From Synchiropus splendidus (taxonomy: Eukaryota > Chordata > Actinopteri > Syngnathiformes > Callionymidae), in the NCBI RefSeq assembly GCF_027744825.2, contig NC_071348.1, positions 22,415,563 through 22,479,562 on the forward strand: 64,000 bases of DNA. The letters are read 5' to 3'. The notes under the pieces are model-generated. The model was not told where the DNA came from, ran no database searches, and saw only the letters and a program-made list of their open reading frames with translations. Position numbers and translations under genes: made by a program. Position 1 is the first letter of the stretch; each line of letters opens with the position of its first letter. Below are positions 24,253 through 37,976 of this stretch, one piece after another.

Positions 24253-27072
24253 AAAAACGCTTTTCAGCCTGAGATAAGGTGGGTTTCGGAACGCCAAACA
24301 TAAAAGTGTTGATAACTTTCGATAAACACTTCAGAGAGCTTAGATTTGATGTGCACCCACTAGAAAGACCCTTTCTGCTATAGTGGGAGGTTAAAATTTC
24401 ATGTTCTGAAGCTTCCCTGAAAAGTTATGGCACAATGCGTAAAAACGCTTTTCAGCCTGAGATAAGGTGGGTTTCGGAACGCCAAACATAAAAGTGTTGA
24501 TAACTTTGGAAAAACACTTCAGACAGTTTAGATTTGATGTGCAACTACTAGAAAGACCCTTTCTGCTATAGTGGGAGGTTAAAATTTCATGTTCTGAAGC
24601 TTTCCTGAAAAGTTATGGCACAATGCACAAAAACGCTTTTCAGCCTGAGATAAGGTGGGTTTCGGAACGCCAAACATAAAAGTGTTGATAACTTTGGAAA
24701 AACACTTCAGACAGTTTAGATTTGATGTGCAACTACTAGAAAGACCCTTTCTGCTATAGTGGGAGGTTAAAATTTCATGTTCTGAAGCTTTCCTGAAAAG
24801 TTATGGCACAATGCACAAAAACGCTTTTCAGCCTGAGATAAGGTGGGTTTCGGAACGCCAAACATAAAAGTGTTGATAACTTTTGAAAAACACTTCAGAC
24901 AGTTTAGATTTGATGTGCAACTACTAGAAAGACCCTTTCTGCTATAGTGGGAGGTTAAAATTTCATGTTCTGAAGCTTCCCTGAAAACTTATGGCACAAT
25001 GCACAAAAACGCTTTTCAGCCTGAGATAAGGTGGGTTTCGGAACGCCAAACATAAAAGTGTTGATAACTTTCGAAAAACACTTCAGACAGCTTAGATTTG
25101 ATGTGCACCTACTAGAAAGACCCTTTCTGCTATAGTGGGAGGTTAAAATTTCATGTTCTGAAGCTTTCCTGAAAAGTTATGGCACAATGCACAAAAACGC
25201 TTTTCAGCCTGAGATAAGGTGGGTTTCGGAACGCCAAACATAAAAGTGTTGATAACTTTTGAAAAACACTTCAGACAGCTTAGATTTGATGTGCAACTAC
25301 TAGAAAGACCCTTTCTGCTATAGTGGGAGGTTAAAATTTCATGTTCTGAAGCTTCCCTGAAAAGTTATGGCACAATGCACAAAAACGCTTTTCAGCCTGA
25401 GATAAGGTGGGTTTCGGAACGCCAAACATAAAAGTGTTGATAACTTTGGAAAAACACTTCAGACAGTTTAGATTTGATGTGCAACTACTAGAAAGACCCT
25501 TTCTGCTATAGTGGGAGGTTAAAATTTCATGTTCTGAAGCTTCCCTGAAAAGTTATGGCACAATGCACAAAAACGCTTTTCAGCCTGAGATAAGGTGGGT
25601 TTCGGAACGCCAAACATAAAAGTGTTGATAACTTTGGAAAAACACTTCAGACAGTTTAGATTTGATGTGCAACTACTAGAAAGACCCTTTCTGCTATAGT
25701 GGGAGGTTAAAATTTCATGTTCTGAAGCTTTCCTGAAAAGTTATGGCACAATGCACAAAAACGCTTTTCAGCCTGAGATAAGGTGGGTTTCGGAACGCCA
25801 AACATAAAAGTGTTGATAACTTTGGAAAAACACTTCAGACAGTTTAGATTTGATGTGCAACTACTAGAAAGACCCTTTCTGCTATAGTGGGAGGTTAAAA
25901 TTTCATGTTCTGAAGCTTTCCTGAAAAGTTATGGCACAATGCACAAAAACGCTTTTCAGCCTGAGATAAGGTGGGTTTCGGAACGCCAAACATAAAAGTG
26001 TTGATAACTTTTGAAAAACACTTCAGACAGCTTAGATTTGATGTGCAACTACTAGAAAGACCCTTTCTGCTATAGTGGGAGGTTAAAATTTCATGTTCTG
26101 AAGCTTCCCTGAAAACTTATGGCACAATGCACAAAAACGCTTTTCAGCCTGAGATAAGGTGGGTTTCGGAACGCCAAACATAAAAGTGTTGATAACTTTG
26201 GAAAAACACTTCAGACAGTTTAGATTTGATGTGCAACTACTAGAAAGACCCTTTCTGCTATAGTGGGAGGTTAAAATTTCATGTTCTGAAGCTTCCCTGA
26301 AAAGTTATGGCACAATGCACAAAAACGCTTTTCAGCCTGAGATAAGGTGGGTTTCGGAACGCCAAACATAAAAGTGTTAATAACTTTGGAAAAACACTTC
26401 AGACAGTTTAGATTTGATGTGCAACTACTAGAAAGACCCTTTCTGCTATAGTGGGAGGTTAAAATTTCATGTTCTGAAGCTTCCCTGAAAAGTTATGGCA
26501 CAATGCACAAAAACGCTTTTCAGCCTGAGATAAGGTGGGTTTCGGAACGCCAAACATAAAAGTGTTGATAACTTTCGAAAAACACTTCAGAGAGCTTAGA
26601 TTTGATGTGCACCTACTAGAAAGACCCTTTCTGCTATAGTGGGAGGTTAAAATTTCATGTTCTGAAGCTTCCCTGAAAAGTTATGGCACAATGCGTAAAA
26701 ACGCTTTTCAGCCTGAGATAAGGTGGGTTTCGGAACGCCAAATATAAAAGTGTTGATAACTTTGGAAAAACACTTCAGACAGTTTAGATTTGATGTGCAA
26801 CTACTAGAAAGACCCTTTCTGCTATAGTGGGAGGTTAAAATTTCATGTTCTGAAGCTTCCCTGAAAAGTTATGGCACAATGCACAAAAACGCTTTTCAGC
26901 CTGAGATAAGGTGGGTTTCGGAACGCCAAACATAAAAGTGTTGATAACTTTGGAAAAACACTTCAGACTGTTTAGATTTGATGTGCAACTACTAGAAAGA
27001 CCCTTTCTGCTATAGTGGGAGGTTAAAATTTCATGTTCTGAAGCTTCCCTGAAAAGTTATGGCACAATGCAC
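24253..27072. repeat. Cassette of 15 monomers (130-144)
   Basis: Class order X-Pt-Pt-Qc*-Z-Q-P-Pt-Pt-Qc-P-N-Y-P-P. Monomer 133 (24817-25004) is a hybrid with T68 and C172 but T87. The second Pt-Pt-Qc run starts without an X. Private bases: T24323 (destroys TTTCGAAA in this X), T26743 (creates TATAAAAG), T26969. Confidence 0.82.
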
Positions 27073-28200
27073 AAAAACGCTTTTCAGCCTGAGATAAGGT
27101 GGGTTTCGGAACGCCAAACATAAAAGTGTTGATAACTTTCGAAAAACACTTCAGAGAGCTTAGATTTGATGTGCACCCACTAGAAAGACCCTTTCTGCTA
27201 TAGTGGGAGGTTAAAATTTCATGTTCTGAAGCTTCCCTGAAAAGTTATGGCACAATGCTTAAAAACGCTTTTCAGCCTGAGATAAGGTGGGTTTCGGAAC
27301 GCCAAACATAAAAGTGTTGATAACTTTGGAAAAACACTTCAGACAGTTTAGATTTGATGTGCAACTACTAGAAAGACCCTTTCTGCTATAGTGGGAGGTT
27401 AAAATTTCATGTTCTGAAGCTTCCCTGAAAAGTTATGGCACAATGCACAAAAACGCTTTTCAGCCTGAGATAAGGTGGGTTTCGGAACGCCAAACTTAAA
27501 AGTGTTAATAACTTTGGAAAAACACTTCAGACAGTTTAGATTTGATGTGCAACTACTAGAAAGACCCTTTCTGCTATAGTGGGAGGTTAAAATTTCATGT
27601 TCTGAAGCTTCCCTGAAAAGTTATGGCACAATGCACAAAAACGCTTTTCAGCCTGAGATAAGGTGGGTTTCGGAACGCCAAACATAAAAGTGTTGATAAC
27701 TTTTGAAAAACACTTCAGACAGCTTAGATTTGATGTGCAACTACTAGAAAGACCCTTTCTGCTATAGTGGGAGGTTAAAATTTCATGTTCTGAAGCTTCC
27801 CTGAAAAGTTATGGCACAATGCACAAAAACGCTTTTCAGCCTGAGATAAGGTGGGTTTCGGAACGCCAAACATAAAAGTGTTGATAACTTTGGAAAAACA
27901 CTTCAGACAGTTTAGATTTGATGTGCAACTACTAGAAAGACCCTTTCTGCTATAGTGGGAGGTTAAAATTTCATGTTCTGAAGCTTCCCTGAAAACTTAT
28001 GGCACAATGCACAAAAACGCTTTTCAGCCTGAGATAAGGTGGGTTTCGGAACGCCAAACATAAAAGTGTTGATAACTTTGGAAAAACACTTCAGACAGTT
28101 TAGATTTGATGTGCAACTACTAGAAAGACCCTTTCTGCTATAGTGGGAGGTTAAAATTTCATGTTCTGAAGCTTCCCTGAAAAGTTATGGCACAATGCAC
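27073..28200. repeat. Six-monomer Xt cassette (145-150)
   Basis: Class order Xt-P-N-Q-P*-P, where the fifth monomer carries C172. Private base T27496. Second occurrence of the Xt cassette, followed as usual by a nine-monomer cassette. Confidence 0.84.
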
Positions 28201-29892
28201 AAAAACGCTTTTCAGCCTGAGATAAGGTGGGTTTCGGAACGCCAAACATAAAAGTGTTGATAACTTTCGAAAAACACTTCAGAGAGCTTAGATTTGATGT
28301 GCACCCACTAGAAAGACCCTTTCTGCTATAGTGGGAGGTTAAAATTTCATGTTCTGAAGCTTCCCTGAAAAGTTATGGCACAATGCGTAAAAACGCTTTT
28401 CAGCCTGAGATAAGGTGGGTTTCGGAACGCCAAACATAAAAGTGTTGATAACTTTGGAAAAACACTTCAGACAGTTTAGATTTGATGTGCAACTACTAGA
28501 AAGACCCTTTCTGCTATAGTGGGAGGTTAAAATTTCATGTTCTGAAGCTTTCCTGAAAAGTTATGGCACAATGCACAAAAACGCTTTTCAGCCTGAGATA
28601 AGGTGGGTTTCGGAACGCCAAACATAAAAGTGTTGATAACTTTGGAAAAACACTTCAGACAGTTTAGATTTGATGTGCAACTACTAGAAAGACCCTTTCT
28701 GCTATAGTGGGAGGTTAAAATTTCATGTTCTGAAGCTTTCCTGAAAAGTTATGGCACAATGCACAAAAACGCTTTTCAGCCTGAGATAAGGTGGGTTTCG
28801 GAACGCCAAACATAAAAGTGTTGATAACTTTTGAAAAACACTTCAGACAGCTTAGATTTGATGTGCAACTACTAGAAAGACCCTTTCTGCTATAGTGGGA
28901 GGTTAAAATTTCATGTTCTGAAGCTTCCCTGAAAACTTATGGCACAATGCACAAAAACGCTTTTCAGCCTGAGATAAGGTGGGTTTCGGAACGCCAAACA
29001 TAAAAGTGTTGATAACTTTGGAAAAACACTTCAGACAGTTTAGATTTGATGTGCAACTACTAGAAAGACCCTTTCTGCTATAGTGGGAGGTTAAAATTTC
29101 ATGTTCTGAAGCTTCCCTGAAAAGTTATGGCACAATGCACAAAAACGCTTTTCAGCCTGAGATAAGGTGGGTTTCGGAACGCCAAACATAAAAGTGTTGA
29201 TAACTTTCGAAAAACACTTCAGACAGCTTAGATTTGATGTGCACCTACTAGAAAGACCCTTTCTGCTATAGTGGGAGGTTAAAATTTCATGTTCTGAAGC
29301 TTTCCTGAAAAGTTATGGCACAATGCACAAAAACGCTTTTCAGCCTGAGATAAGGTGGGTTTCGGAACGCCAGACATAAAAGTGTTGATAACTTTGGAAA
29401 AACACTTCAGACAGCTTAGATTTGATGTGCAACTACTAGAAAGACCCTTTCTGCTATAGTGGGAGGTTAAAATTTCATGTTCTGAAGCTTCCCTGAAAAG
29501 TTATGGCACAATGCACAAAAACGCTTTTCAGCCTGAGATAAGGTGGGTTTCGGAACGCCAAACATAAAAGTGTTGATAACTTTGGAAAAACACTTCAGAC
29601 AGTTTAGATTTGATGTGCAACTACTAGAAAGACCCTTTCTGCTATAGTGGGAGGTTAAAATTTCATGTTCTGAAGCTTCCCTGAAAAGTTATGGCACAAT
29701 GCACAAAAACGCTTTTCAGCCTGAGATAAGGTGGGTTTCGGAACGCCAAACATAAAAGTGTTGATAACTTTGGAAAAACACTTCAGACAGTTTAGATTTG
29801 ATGTGCAACTACTAGAAAGACCCTTTCTGCTATAGTGGGAGGTTAAAATTTCATGTTCTGAAGCTTCCCTGAAAAGTTATGGCACAATGCAC
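28201..29892. repeat. Nine-monomer cassette (151-159), third copy
   Basis: Class order X-Pt-Pt-Qc-P-Z-Q*-P-P. Monomer 157 (29329-29516) is a hybrid: C87 as in Q but G68 as in P, plus a private G at 29373. The same base change occurs independently, or by conversion, at 32757. Confidence 0.84.
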
Positions 29893-32148
29893 AAAAACGC
29901 TTTTCAGCCTGAGATAAGGTGGGTTTCGGAACGCCAAACATAAAAGTGTTGATAACTTTCGAAAAACACTTCAGAGAGCTTAGATTTGATGTGCACCCAC
30001 TAGAAAGACCCTTTCTGCTTTAGTGGGAGGTTAAAATTTCATGTTCTGAAGCTTCCCTGAAAAGTTATGGCACAATGCACAAAAACGCTTTTCAGCCTGA
30101 GATAAGGTGGGTTTCGGAACGCCAAACATAAAAGTGTTGATAACTTTGGAAAAACACTTCAGACAGTTTAGATTTGATGTGCAACTACTAGAAAGACCCT
30201 TTCTGCTATAGTGGGAGGTTAAAATTTCATGTTCTGAAGCTTTCCTGAAAAGTTATGGCACAATGCACAAAAACGCTTTTCAGCCTGAGATAAGGTGGGT
30301 TTCGGAACGCCAAACATAAAAGTGTTGATAACTTTGGAAAAACACTTCAGACAGTTTAGATTTGATGTGCAACTACTAGAAAGACCCTTTCTGCTATAGT
30401 GGGAGGTTAAAATTTCATGTTCTGAAGCTTCCCTGAAAAGTTATGGCACAATGCACAAAAACGCTTTTCAGCCTGAGATAAGGTGGGTTTCGGAACGCCA
30501 AACATAAAAGTGTTGATAACTTTTGAAAAACACTTCAGACAGCTTAGATTTGATGTGCAACTACTAGAAAGACCCTTTCTGCTATAGTGGGAGGTTAAAA
30601 TTTCATGTTCTGAAGCTTCCCTGAAAACTTATGGCACAATGCACAAAAACGCTTTTCAGCCTGAGATAAGGTGGGTTTCGGAACGCCAAACATAAAAGTG
30701 TTGATAACTTTGGAAAAACACTTCAGACAGTTTAGATTTGATGTGCAACTACTAGAAAGACCCTTTCTGCTATAGTGGGAGGTTAAAATTTCATGTTCTG
30801 AAGCTTCCCTGAAAAGTTATGGCACAATGCACAAAAACGCTTTTCAGCCTGAGATAAGGTGGGTTTCGGAACGCCAAACATAAAAGTGTTGATAACTTTC
30901 GAAAAACACTTCAGAGAGCTTAGATTTGATGTGCACCTACTAGAAAGACCCTTTCTGCTATAGTGGGAGGTTAAAATTTCATGTTCTGAAGCTTCCCTGA
31001 AAAGTTATGGCACAATGCGTAAAAACGCTTTTCAGCCTGAGATAAGGTGGGTTTCGGAACGCCAAACATAAAAGTGTTGATAACTTTGGAAAAACACTTC
31101 AGACAGTTTAGATTTGATGTGCAACTACTAGAAAGACCCTTTCTGCTATAGTGGGAGGTTAAAATTTCATGTTCTGAAGCTTTCCTGAAAAGTTATGGCA
31201 CAATGCACAAAAACGCTTTTCAGCCTGAGATAAGGTGGGTTTCGGAACGCCAAACATAAAAGTGTTGATAACTTTTGAAAAACACTTCAGACAGCTTAGA
31301 TTTGATGTGCAACTACTAGAAAGACCCTTTCTGCTATAGTGGGAGGTTAAAATTTCATGTTCTGAAGCTTCCCTGAAAAGTTAGGGCACAATGCACAAAA
31401 ACGCTTTTCAGCCTGAGATAAGGTGGGTTTCGGAACGCCAAACATAAAAGTGTTAATAACTTTGGAAAAACACTTCAGACAGTTTAGATTTGATGTGCAA
31501 CTACTAGAAAGACCCTTTCTGCTATAGTGGGAGGTTAAAATTTCATGTTCTGAAGCTTCCCTGAAAAGTTATGGCACAATGCACAAAAACGCTTTTCAGC
31601 CTGAGATAAGGTGGGTTTCGGAACGCCAAACATAAAAGTGTTGATAACTTTTGAAAAACACTTCAGACAGCTTAGATTTGATGTGCAACTACTAGAAAGA
31701 CCCTTTCTGCTATAGTGGGAGGTTAAAATTTCATGTTCTGAAGCTTCCCTGAAAAGTTATGGCACAATGCACAAAAACGCTTTTCAGCCTGAGATAAGGT
31801 GGGTTTCGGAACGCCAAACATAAAAGTGTTGATAACTTTGGAAAAACACTTCAGACTGTTTAGATTTGATGTGCAACTACTAGAAAGACCCTTTCTGCTA
31901 TAGTGGGAGGTTAAAATTTCATGTTCTGAAGCTTCCCTGAAAAGTTATGGCACAATGCACAAAAACGCTTTTCAGCCTGAGATAAGGTGGGTTTCGGAAC
32001 GCCAAACATAAAAGTGTTGATAACTTTGGAAAAACACTTCAGACAGTTTAGATTTGATGTGCAACTACTAGAAAGACCCTTTCTGCTATAGTGGGAGGTT
32101 AAAATTTCATGTTCTGAAGCTTCCCTGAAAAGTTATGGCACAATGCAC
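29893..32148. repeat. Twelve-monomer cassette (160-171)
   Basis: Class order X*-Pt-P-Qc-P-Y-Pt-Q-N-Q-P-P. The opening X (29893-30080) ends AC instead of GT and has T at 30020, a change also seen in monomer 89 at 16672. The third monomer has C163 where T163 is usual. Private G31384; T31857 is shared with several later copies. Confidence 0.82.
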
Positions 32149-34404
32149 AAAAACGCTTTTCAGCCTGAGATAAGGTGGGTTTCGGAACGCCAAACATAAA
32201 AGTGTTGATAACTTTCGAAAAACACTTCAGAGAGCTTAGATTTGATGTGCACCCACTAGAAAGACCCTTTCTGCTATAGTGGGAGGTTAAAATTTCATGT
32301 TCTGAAGCTTCCCTGAAAAGTTATGGCACAATGCGTAAAAACGCTTTTCAGCCTGAGATAAGGTGGGTTTCGGAACGCCAAACATAAAAGTGTTGATAAC
32401 TTTGGAAAAACACTTCAGACAGTTTAGATTTGATGTGCAACTACTAGAAAGACCCTTTCTGCTATAGTGGGAGGTTAAAATTTCATGTTCTGAAGCTTTC
32501 CTGAAAAGTTATGGCACAATGCACAAAAACGCTTTTCAGCCTGAGATAAGGTGGGTTTCGGAACGCCAAACATAAAAGTGTTGATAACTTTGGAAAAACA
32601 CTTCAGACAGTTTAGATTTGATGTGCAACTACTAGAAAGACCCTTTCTGCTATAGTGGGAGGTTAAAATTTCATGTTCTGAAGCTTTCCTGAAAAGTTAT
32701 GGCACAATGCACAAAAACGCTTTTCAGCCTGAGATAAGGTGGGTTTCGGAACGCCAGACATAAAAGTGTTGATAACTTTTGAAAAACACTTCAGACAGCT
32801 TAGATTTGATGTGCAACTACTAGAAAGACCCTTTCTGCTATAGTGGGAGGTTAAAATTTCATGTTCTGAAGCTTCCCTGAAAAGTTATGGCACAATGCAC
32901 AAAAACGCTTTTCAGCCTGAGATAAGGTGGGTTTCGGAACGCCAAACATAAAAGTGTTGATAACTTTGGAAAAACACTTCAGACAGTTTAGATTTGATGT
33001 GCAACTACTAGAAAGACCCTTTCTGCTATAGTGGGAGGTTAAAATTTCATGTTCTGAAGCTTCCCTGAAAAGTTATGGCACAATGCACAAAAACGCTTTT
33101 CAGCCTGAGATAAGGTGGGTTTCGGAACGCCAAACATAAAAGTGTTGATAACTTTCGAAAAACACTTCAGAGAGCTTAGATTTGATGTGCACCTACTAGA
33201 AAGACCCTTTCTGCTATAGTGGGAGGTTAAAATTTCATGTTCTGAAGCTTCCCTGAAAAGTTATGGCACAATGCGTAAAAACGCTTTTCAGCCTGAGATA
33301 AGGTGGGTTTCGGAACGCCAAACATAAAAGTGTTGATAACTTTGGAAAAACACTTCAGACAGTTTAGATTTGATGTGCAACTACTAGAAAGACCCTTTCT
33401 GCTATAGTGGGAGGTTAAAATTTCATGTTCTGAAGCTTTCCTGAAAAGTTATGGCACAATGCACAAAAACGCTTTTCAGCCTGAGATAAGGTGGGTTTCG
33501 GAACGCCAAACATAAAAGTGTTGATAACTTTTGAAAAACACTTCAGACAGCTTAGATTTGATGTGCAACTACTAGAAAGACCCTTTCTGCTATAGTGGGA
33601 GGTTAAAATTTCATGTTCTGAAGCTTCCCTGAAAAGTTATGGCACAATGCACAAAAACGCTTTTCAGCCTGAGATAAGGTGGGTTTCGGAACGCCAAACA
33701 TAAAAGTGTTAATAACTTTGGAAAAACACTTCAGACAGTTTAGATTTGATGTGCAACTACTAGAAAGACCCTTTCTGCTATAGTGGGAGGTTAAAATTTC
33801 ATGTTCTGAAGCTTCCCTGAAAAGTTATGGCACAATGCACAAAAACGCTTTTCAGCCTGAGATAAGGTGGGTTTCGGAACGCCAAACATAAAAGTGTTGA
33901 TAACTTTTGAAAAACACTTCAGACAGCTTAGATTTGATGTGCAACTACTAGAAAGACCCTTTCTGCTATAGTGGGAGGTTAAAATTTCATGTTCTGAAGC
34001 TTCCCTGAAAAGTTATGGCACAATGCACAAAAACGCTTTTCAGCCTGAGATAAGGTGGGTTTCGGAACGCCAAACATAAAAGTGTTGATAACTTTGGAAA
34101 AACACTTCAGACTGTTTAGATTTGATGTGCAACTACTAGAAAGACCCTTTCTGCTATAGTGGGAGGTTAAAATTTCATGTTCTGAAGCTTCCCTGAAAAG
34201 TTATGGCACAATGCACAAAAACGCTTTTCAGCCTGAGATAAGGTGGGTTTCGGAACGCCAAACATAAAAGTGTTGATAACTTTGGAAAAACACTTCAGAC
34301 AGTTTAGATTTGATGTGCAACTACTAGAAAGACCCTTTCTGCTATAGTGGGAGGTTAAAATTTCATGTTCTGAAGCTTCCCTGAAAAGTTATGGCACAAT
34401 GCAC
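32149..34404. repeat. Twelve-monomer cassette (172-183)
   Basis: Class order X-Pt-Pt-Q-P-Y-Pt-Q-N-Q-P-P, the tandem neighbour of the previous 12-monomer cassette. The fourth monomer lacks C172 and carries G32757. T34113 in the P before last matches T31857 one cassette earlier. The last five monomers begin copy 1 of the 33-monomer duplication. Confidence 0.84.
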
Positions 34405-36848
34405 AAAAACGCTTTTCAGCCTGAGATAAGGTGGGTTTCGGAACGCCAAACATAAAAGTGTTGATAACTTTCGAAAAACACTTCAGAGAGCTTAGATTTG
34501 ATGTGCACCCACTAGAAAGACCCTTTCTGCTATAGTGGGAGGTTAAAATTTCATGTTCTGAAGCTTCCCTGAAAAGTTATGGCACAATGCGTAAAAACGC
34601 TTTTCAGCCTGAGATAAGGTGGGTTTCGGAACGCCAAACATAAAAGTGTTGATAACTTTGGAAAAACACTTCAGACAGTTTAGATTTGATGTGCAACTAC
34701 TAGAAAGACCCTTTCTGCTATAGTGGGAGGTTAAAATTTCATGTTCTGAAGCTTTCCTGAAAAGTTATGGCACAATGCACAAAAACGCTTTTCAGCCTGA
34801 GATAAGGTGGGTTTCGGAACGCCAAACATAAAAGTGTTGATAACTTTGGAAAAACACTTCAGACAGTTTAGATTTGATGTGCAACTACTAGAAAGACCCT
34901 TTCTGCTATAGTGGGAGGTTAAAATTTCATGTTCTGAAGCTTTCCTGAAAAGTTATGGCACAATGCACAAAAACGCTTTTCAGCCTGAGATAAGGTGGGT
35001 TTCGGAACGCCAAACATAAAAGTGTTGATAACTTTTGAAAAACACTTCAGACAGCTTAGATTTGATGTGCAACTACTAGAAAGACCCTTTCTGCTATAGT
35101 GGGAGGTTAAAATTTCATGTTCTGAAGCTTCCCTGAAAACTTATGGCACAATGCACAAAAACGCTTTTCAGCCTGAGATAAGGTGGGTTTCGGAACGCCA
35201 AACATAAAAGTGTTGATAACTTTGGAAAAACACTTCAGACAGTTTAGATTTGATGTGCAACTACTAGAAAGACCCTTTCTGCTATAGTGGGAGGTTAAAA
35301 TTTCATGTTCTGAAGCTTCCCTGAAAAGTTATGGCACAATGCACAAAAACGCTTTTCAGCCTGAGATAAGGTGGGTTTCGGAACGCCAAACATAAAAGTG
35401 TTAATAACTTTGGAAAAACACTTCAGACAGTTTAGATTTGATGTGCAACTACTAGAAAGACCCTTTCTGCTATAGTGGGAGGTTAAAATTTCATGTTCTG
35501 AAGCTTCCCTGAAAAGTTATGGCACAATGCACAAAAACGCTTTTCAGCCTGAGATAAGGTGGGTTTCGGAACGCCAAACATAAAAGTGTTGATAACTTTC
35601 GAAAAACACTTCAGAGAGCTTAGATTTGATGTGCACCTACTAGAAAGACCCTTTCTGCTATAGTGGGAGGTTAAAATTTCATGTTCTGAAGCTTCCCTGA
35701 AAAGTTATGGCACAATGCGTAAAAACGCTTTTCAGCCTGAGATAAGGTGGGTTTCGGAACGCCAAACATAAAAGTGTTGATAACTTTGGAAAAACACTTC
35801 AGACAGTTTAGATTTGATGTGCAACTACTAGAAAGACCCTTTCTGCTATAGTGGGAGGTTAAAATTTCATGTTCTGAAGCTTCCCTGAAAAGTTATGGCA
35901 CAATGCACAAAAACGCTTTTCAGCCTGAGATAAGGTGGGTTTCGGAACGCCAAACATAAAAGTGTTAATAACTTTGGAAAAACACTTCAGACAGTTTAGA
36001 TTTGATGTACAACTACTAGAAAGACCCTTTCTGCTATAGTGGGAGGTTAAAATTTCATGTTCTGAAGCTTTCATGAAAAGTTATGGCACAATGCACAAAA
36101 ACGCTTTTCAGCCTGAGATAAGGTGGGTTTCGGAACGCCAAACATAAAAGTGTTGATAACTTTCGAAAAACACTTCAGAGAGCTTAGATTTGATGTGCAC
36201 CTACTAGAAAGACCCTTTCTGCTATAGTGGGAGGTTAAAATTTCATGTTCTGAAGCTTCCCTGAAAAGTTATGGCACAATGCGTAAAAACGCTTTTCAGC
36301 CTGAGATAAGGTGGGTTTCGGAACGCCAAACATAAAAGTGTTGATAACTTTGGAAAAGCACTTCAGACAGTTTAGATTTGATGTGCAACTACTAGAAAGA
36401 CCCTTTCTGCTATAGTGGGAGGTTAAAATTTCATGTTCTGAAGCTTTCCTGAAAAGTTATGGCACAATGCACAAAAACGCTTTTCAGCCTGAGATAAGGT
36501 GGGTTTCGGAACGCCAAACATAAAAGTGTTGATAACTTTCGAAAAACACTTCAGACAGCTTAGATTTGATGTGCACCTACTAGAAAGACCCTTTCTGCTA
36601 TAGTGGGAGGTTAAAATTTCATGTTCTGAAGCTTCCCTGAAAAGTTATGGCACAATGCGTAAAAACGCTTTTCAGCCTGAGATAAGGTGGGTTTCGGAAC
36701 GCCAAACATAAAAGTGTTGATAACTTTGGAAAAACACTTCAGACAGTTTAGATTTGATGTGCAACTACTAGAAAGACCCTTTCTGCTATAGTGGGAGGTT
36801 AAAATTTCATGTTCTGAAGCTTCCCTGAAAAGTTATGGCACAATGCAC
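34405..36848. repeat. Cassette of 13 monomers (184-196)
   Basis: Class order X-Pt-Pt-Qc-P-N-Y-P-Nt-Y-Pt-W-P. It resembles the start of the cassette at 14477, cut after W-P and joined directly to an Xt cassette. Rare bases A36009 (in Nt) and G36358 recur in the duplicate at 40609-43052. Confidence 0.85.
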
Positions 36849-37976
36849 AAATACGCTTTTCAGCCTGAGATAAGGTGGGTTTCGGAACGCCAAACATAAA
36901 AGTGTTGATAACTTTCGAAAAACACTTCAGAGAGCTTAGATTTGATGTGCACCCACTAGAAAGACCCTTTCTGCTATAGTGGGAGGTTAAAATTTCATGT
37001 TCTGAAGCTTCCCTGAAAAGTTATGGCACAATGCTTAAAAACGCTTTTCAGCCTGAGATAAGGTGGGTTTCGGAACGCCAAACATAAAAGTGTTGATAAC
37101 TTTGGAAAAACACTTCAGACAGTTTAGATTTGATGTGCAACTACTAGAAAGACCCTTTCTGCTATAGTGGGAGGTTAAAATTTCATGTTCTGAAGCTTCC
37201 CTGAAAAGTTATGGCACAATGCACAAAAACGCTTTTCAGCCTGAGATAAGGTGGGTTTCGGAACGCCAAACATAAAAGTGTTAATAACTTTGGAAAAACA
37301 CTTCAGACAGTTTAGATTTGATGTGCAACTACTAGAAAGACCCTTTCTGCTATAGTGGGAGGTTAAAATTTCATGTTCTGAAGCTTCCCTGAAAAGTTAT
37401 GGCACAATGCACAAAAACGCTTTTCAGCCTGAGATAAGGTGGGTTTCGGAACGCCAAACATAAAAGTGTTGATAACTTTTGAAAAACACTTCAGACAGCT
37501 TAGATTTGATGTGCAACTACTAGAAAGACCCTTTCTGCTATAGTGGGAGGTTAAAATTTCATGTTCTGAAGCTTCCCTGAAAAGTTATGGCACAATGCAC
37601 AAAAACGCTTTTCAGCCTGAGATAAGGTGGGTTTCGGAACGCCAAACATAAAAGTGTTGATAACTTTGGAAAAACACTTCAGACAGTTTAGATTTGATGT
37701 GCAACTACTAGAAAGACCCTTTCTGCTATAGTGGGAGGTTAAAATTTCATGTTCTGAAGCTTCCCTGAAAAGTTATGGCACAATGCACAAAAACGCTTTT
37801 CAGCCTGAGATAAGGTGGGTTTCGGAACGCCAAACATAAAAGTGTTGATAACTTTGGAAAAACACTTCAGACAGTTTAGATTTGATGTGCAACTACTAGA
37901 AAGACCCTTTCTGCTATAGTGGGAGGTTAAAATTTCATGTTCTGAAGCTTCCCTGAAAAGTTATGGCACAATGCAC
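36849..37976. repeat. Six-monomer Xt cassette (197-202)
   Basis: Class order Xt-P-N-Q-P-P. Rare T36852 interrupts the leading A-run of the Xt monomer and is duplicated at 43056. Confidence 0.86.

Noticed and set aside
16672..30020. Shared T128 in monomers 89 and 160 as evidence of a 71-monomer duplication
   Set aside because: The two monomers differ in class (W against an X ending AC) and their neighbours do not match, so recurrent mutation or a short conversion is more likely.
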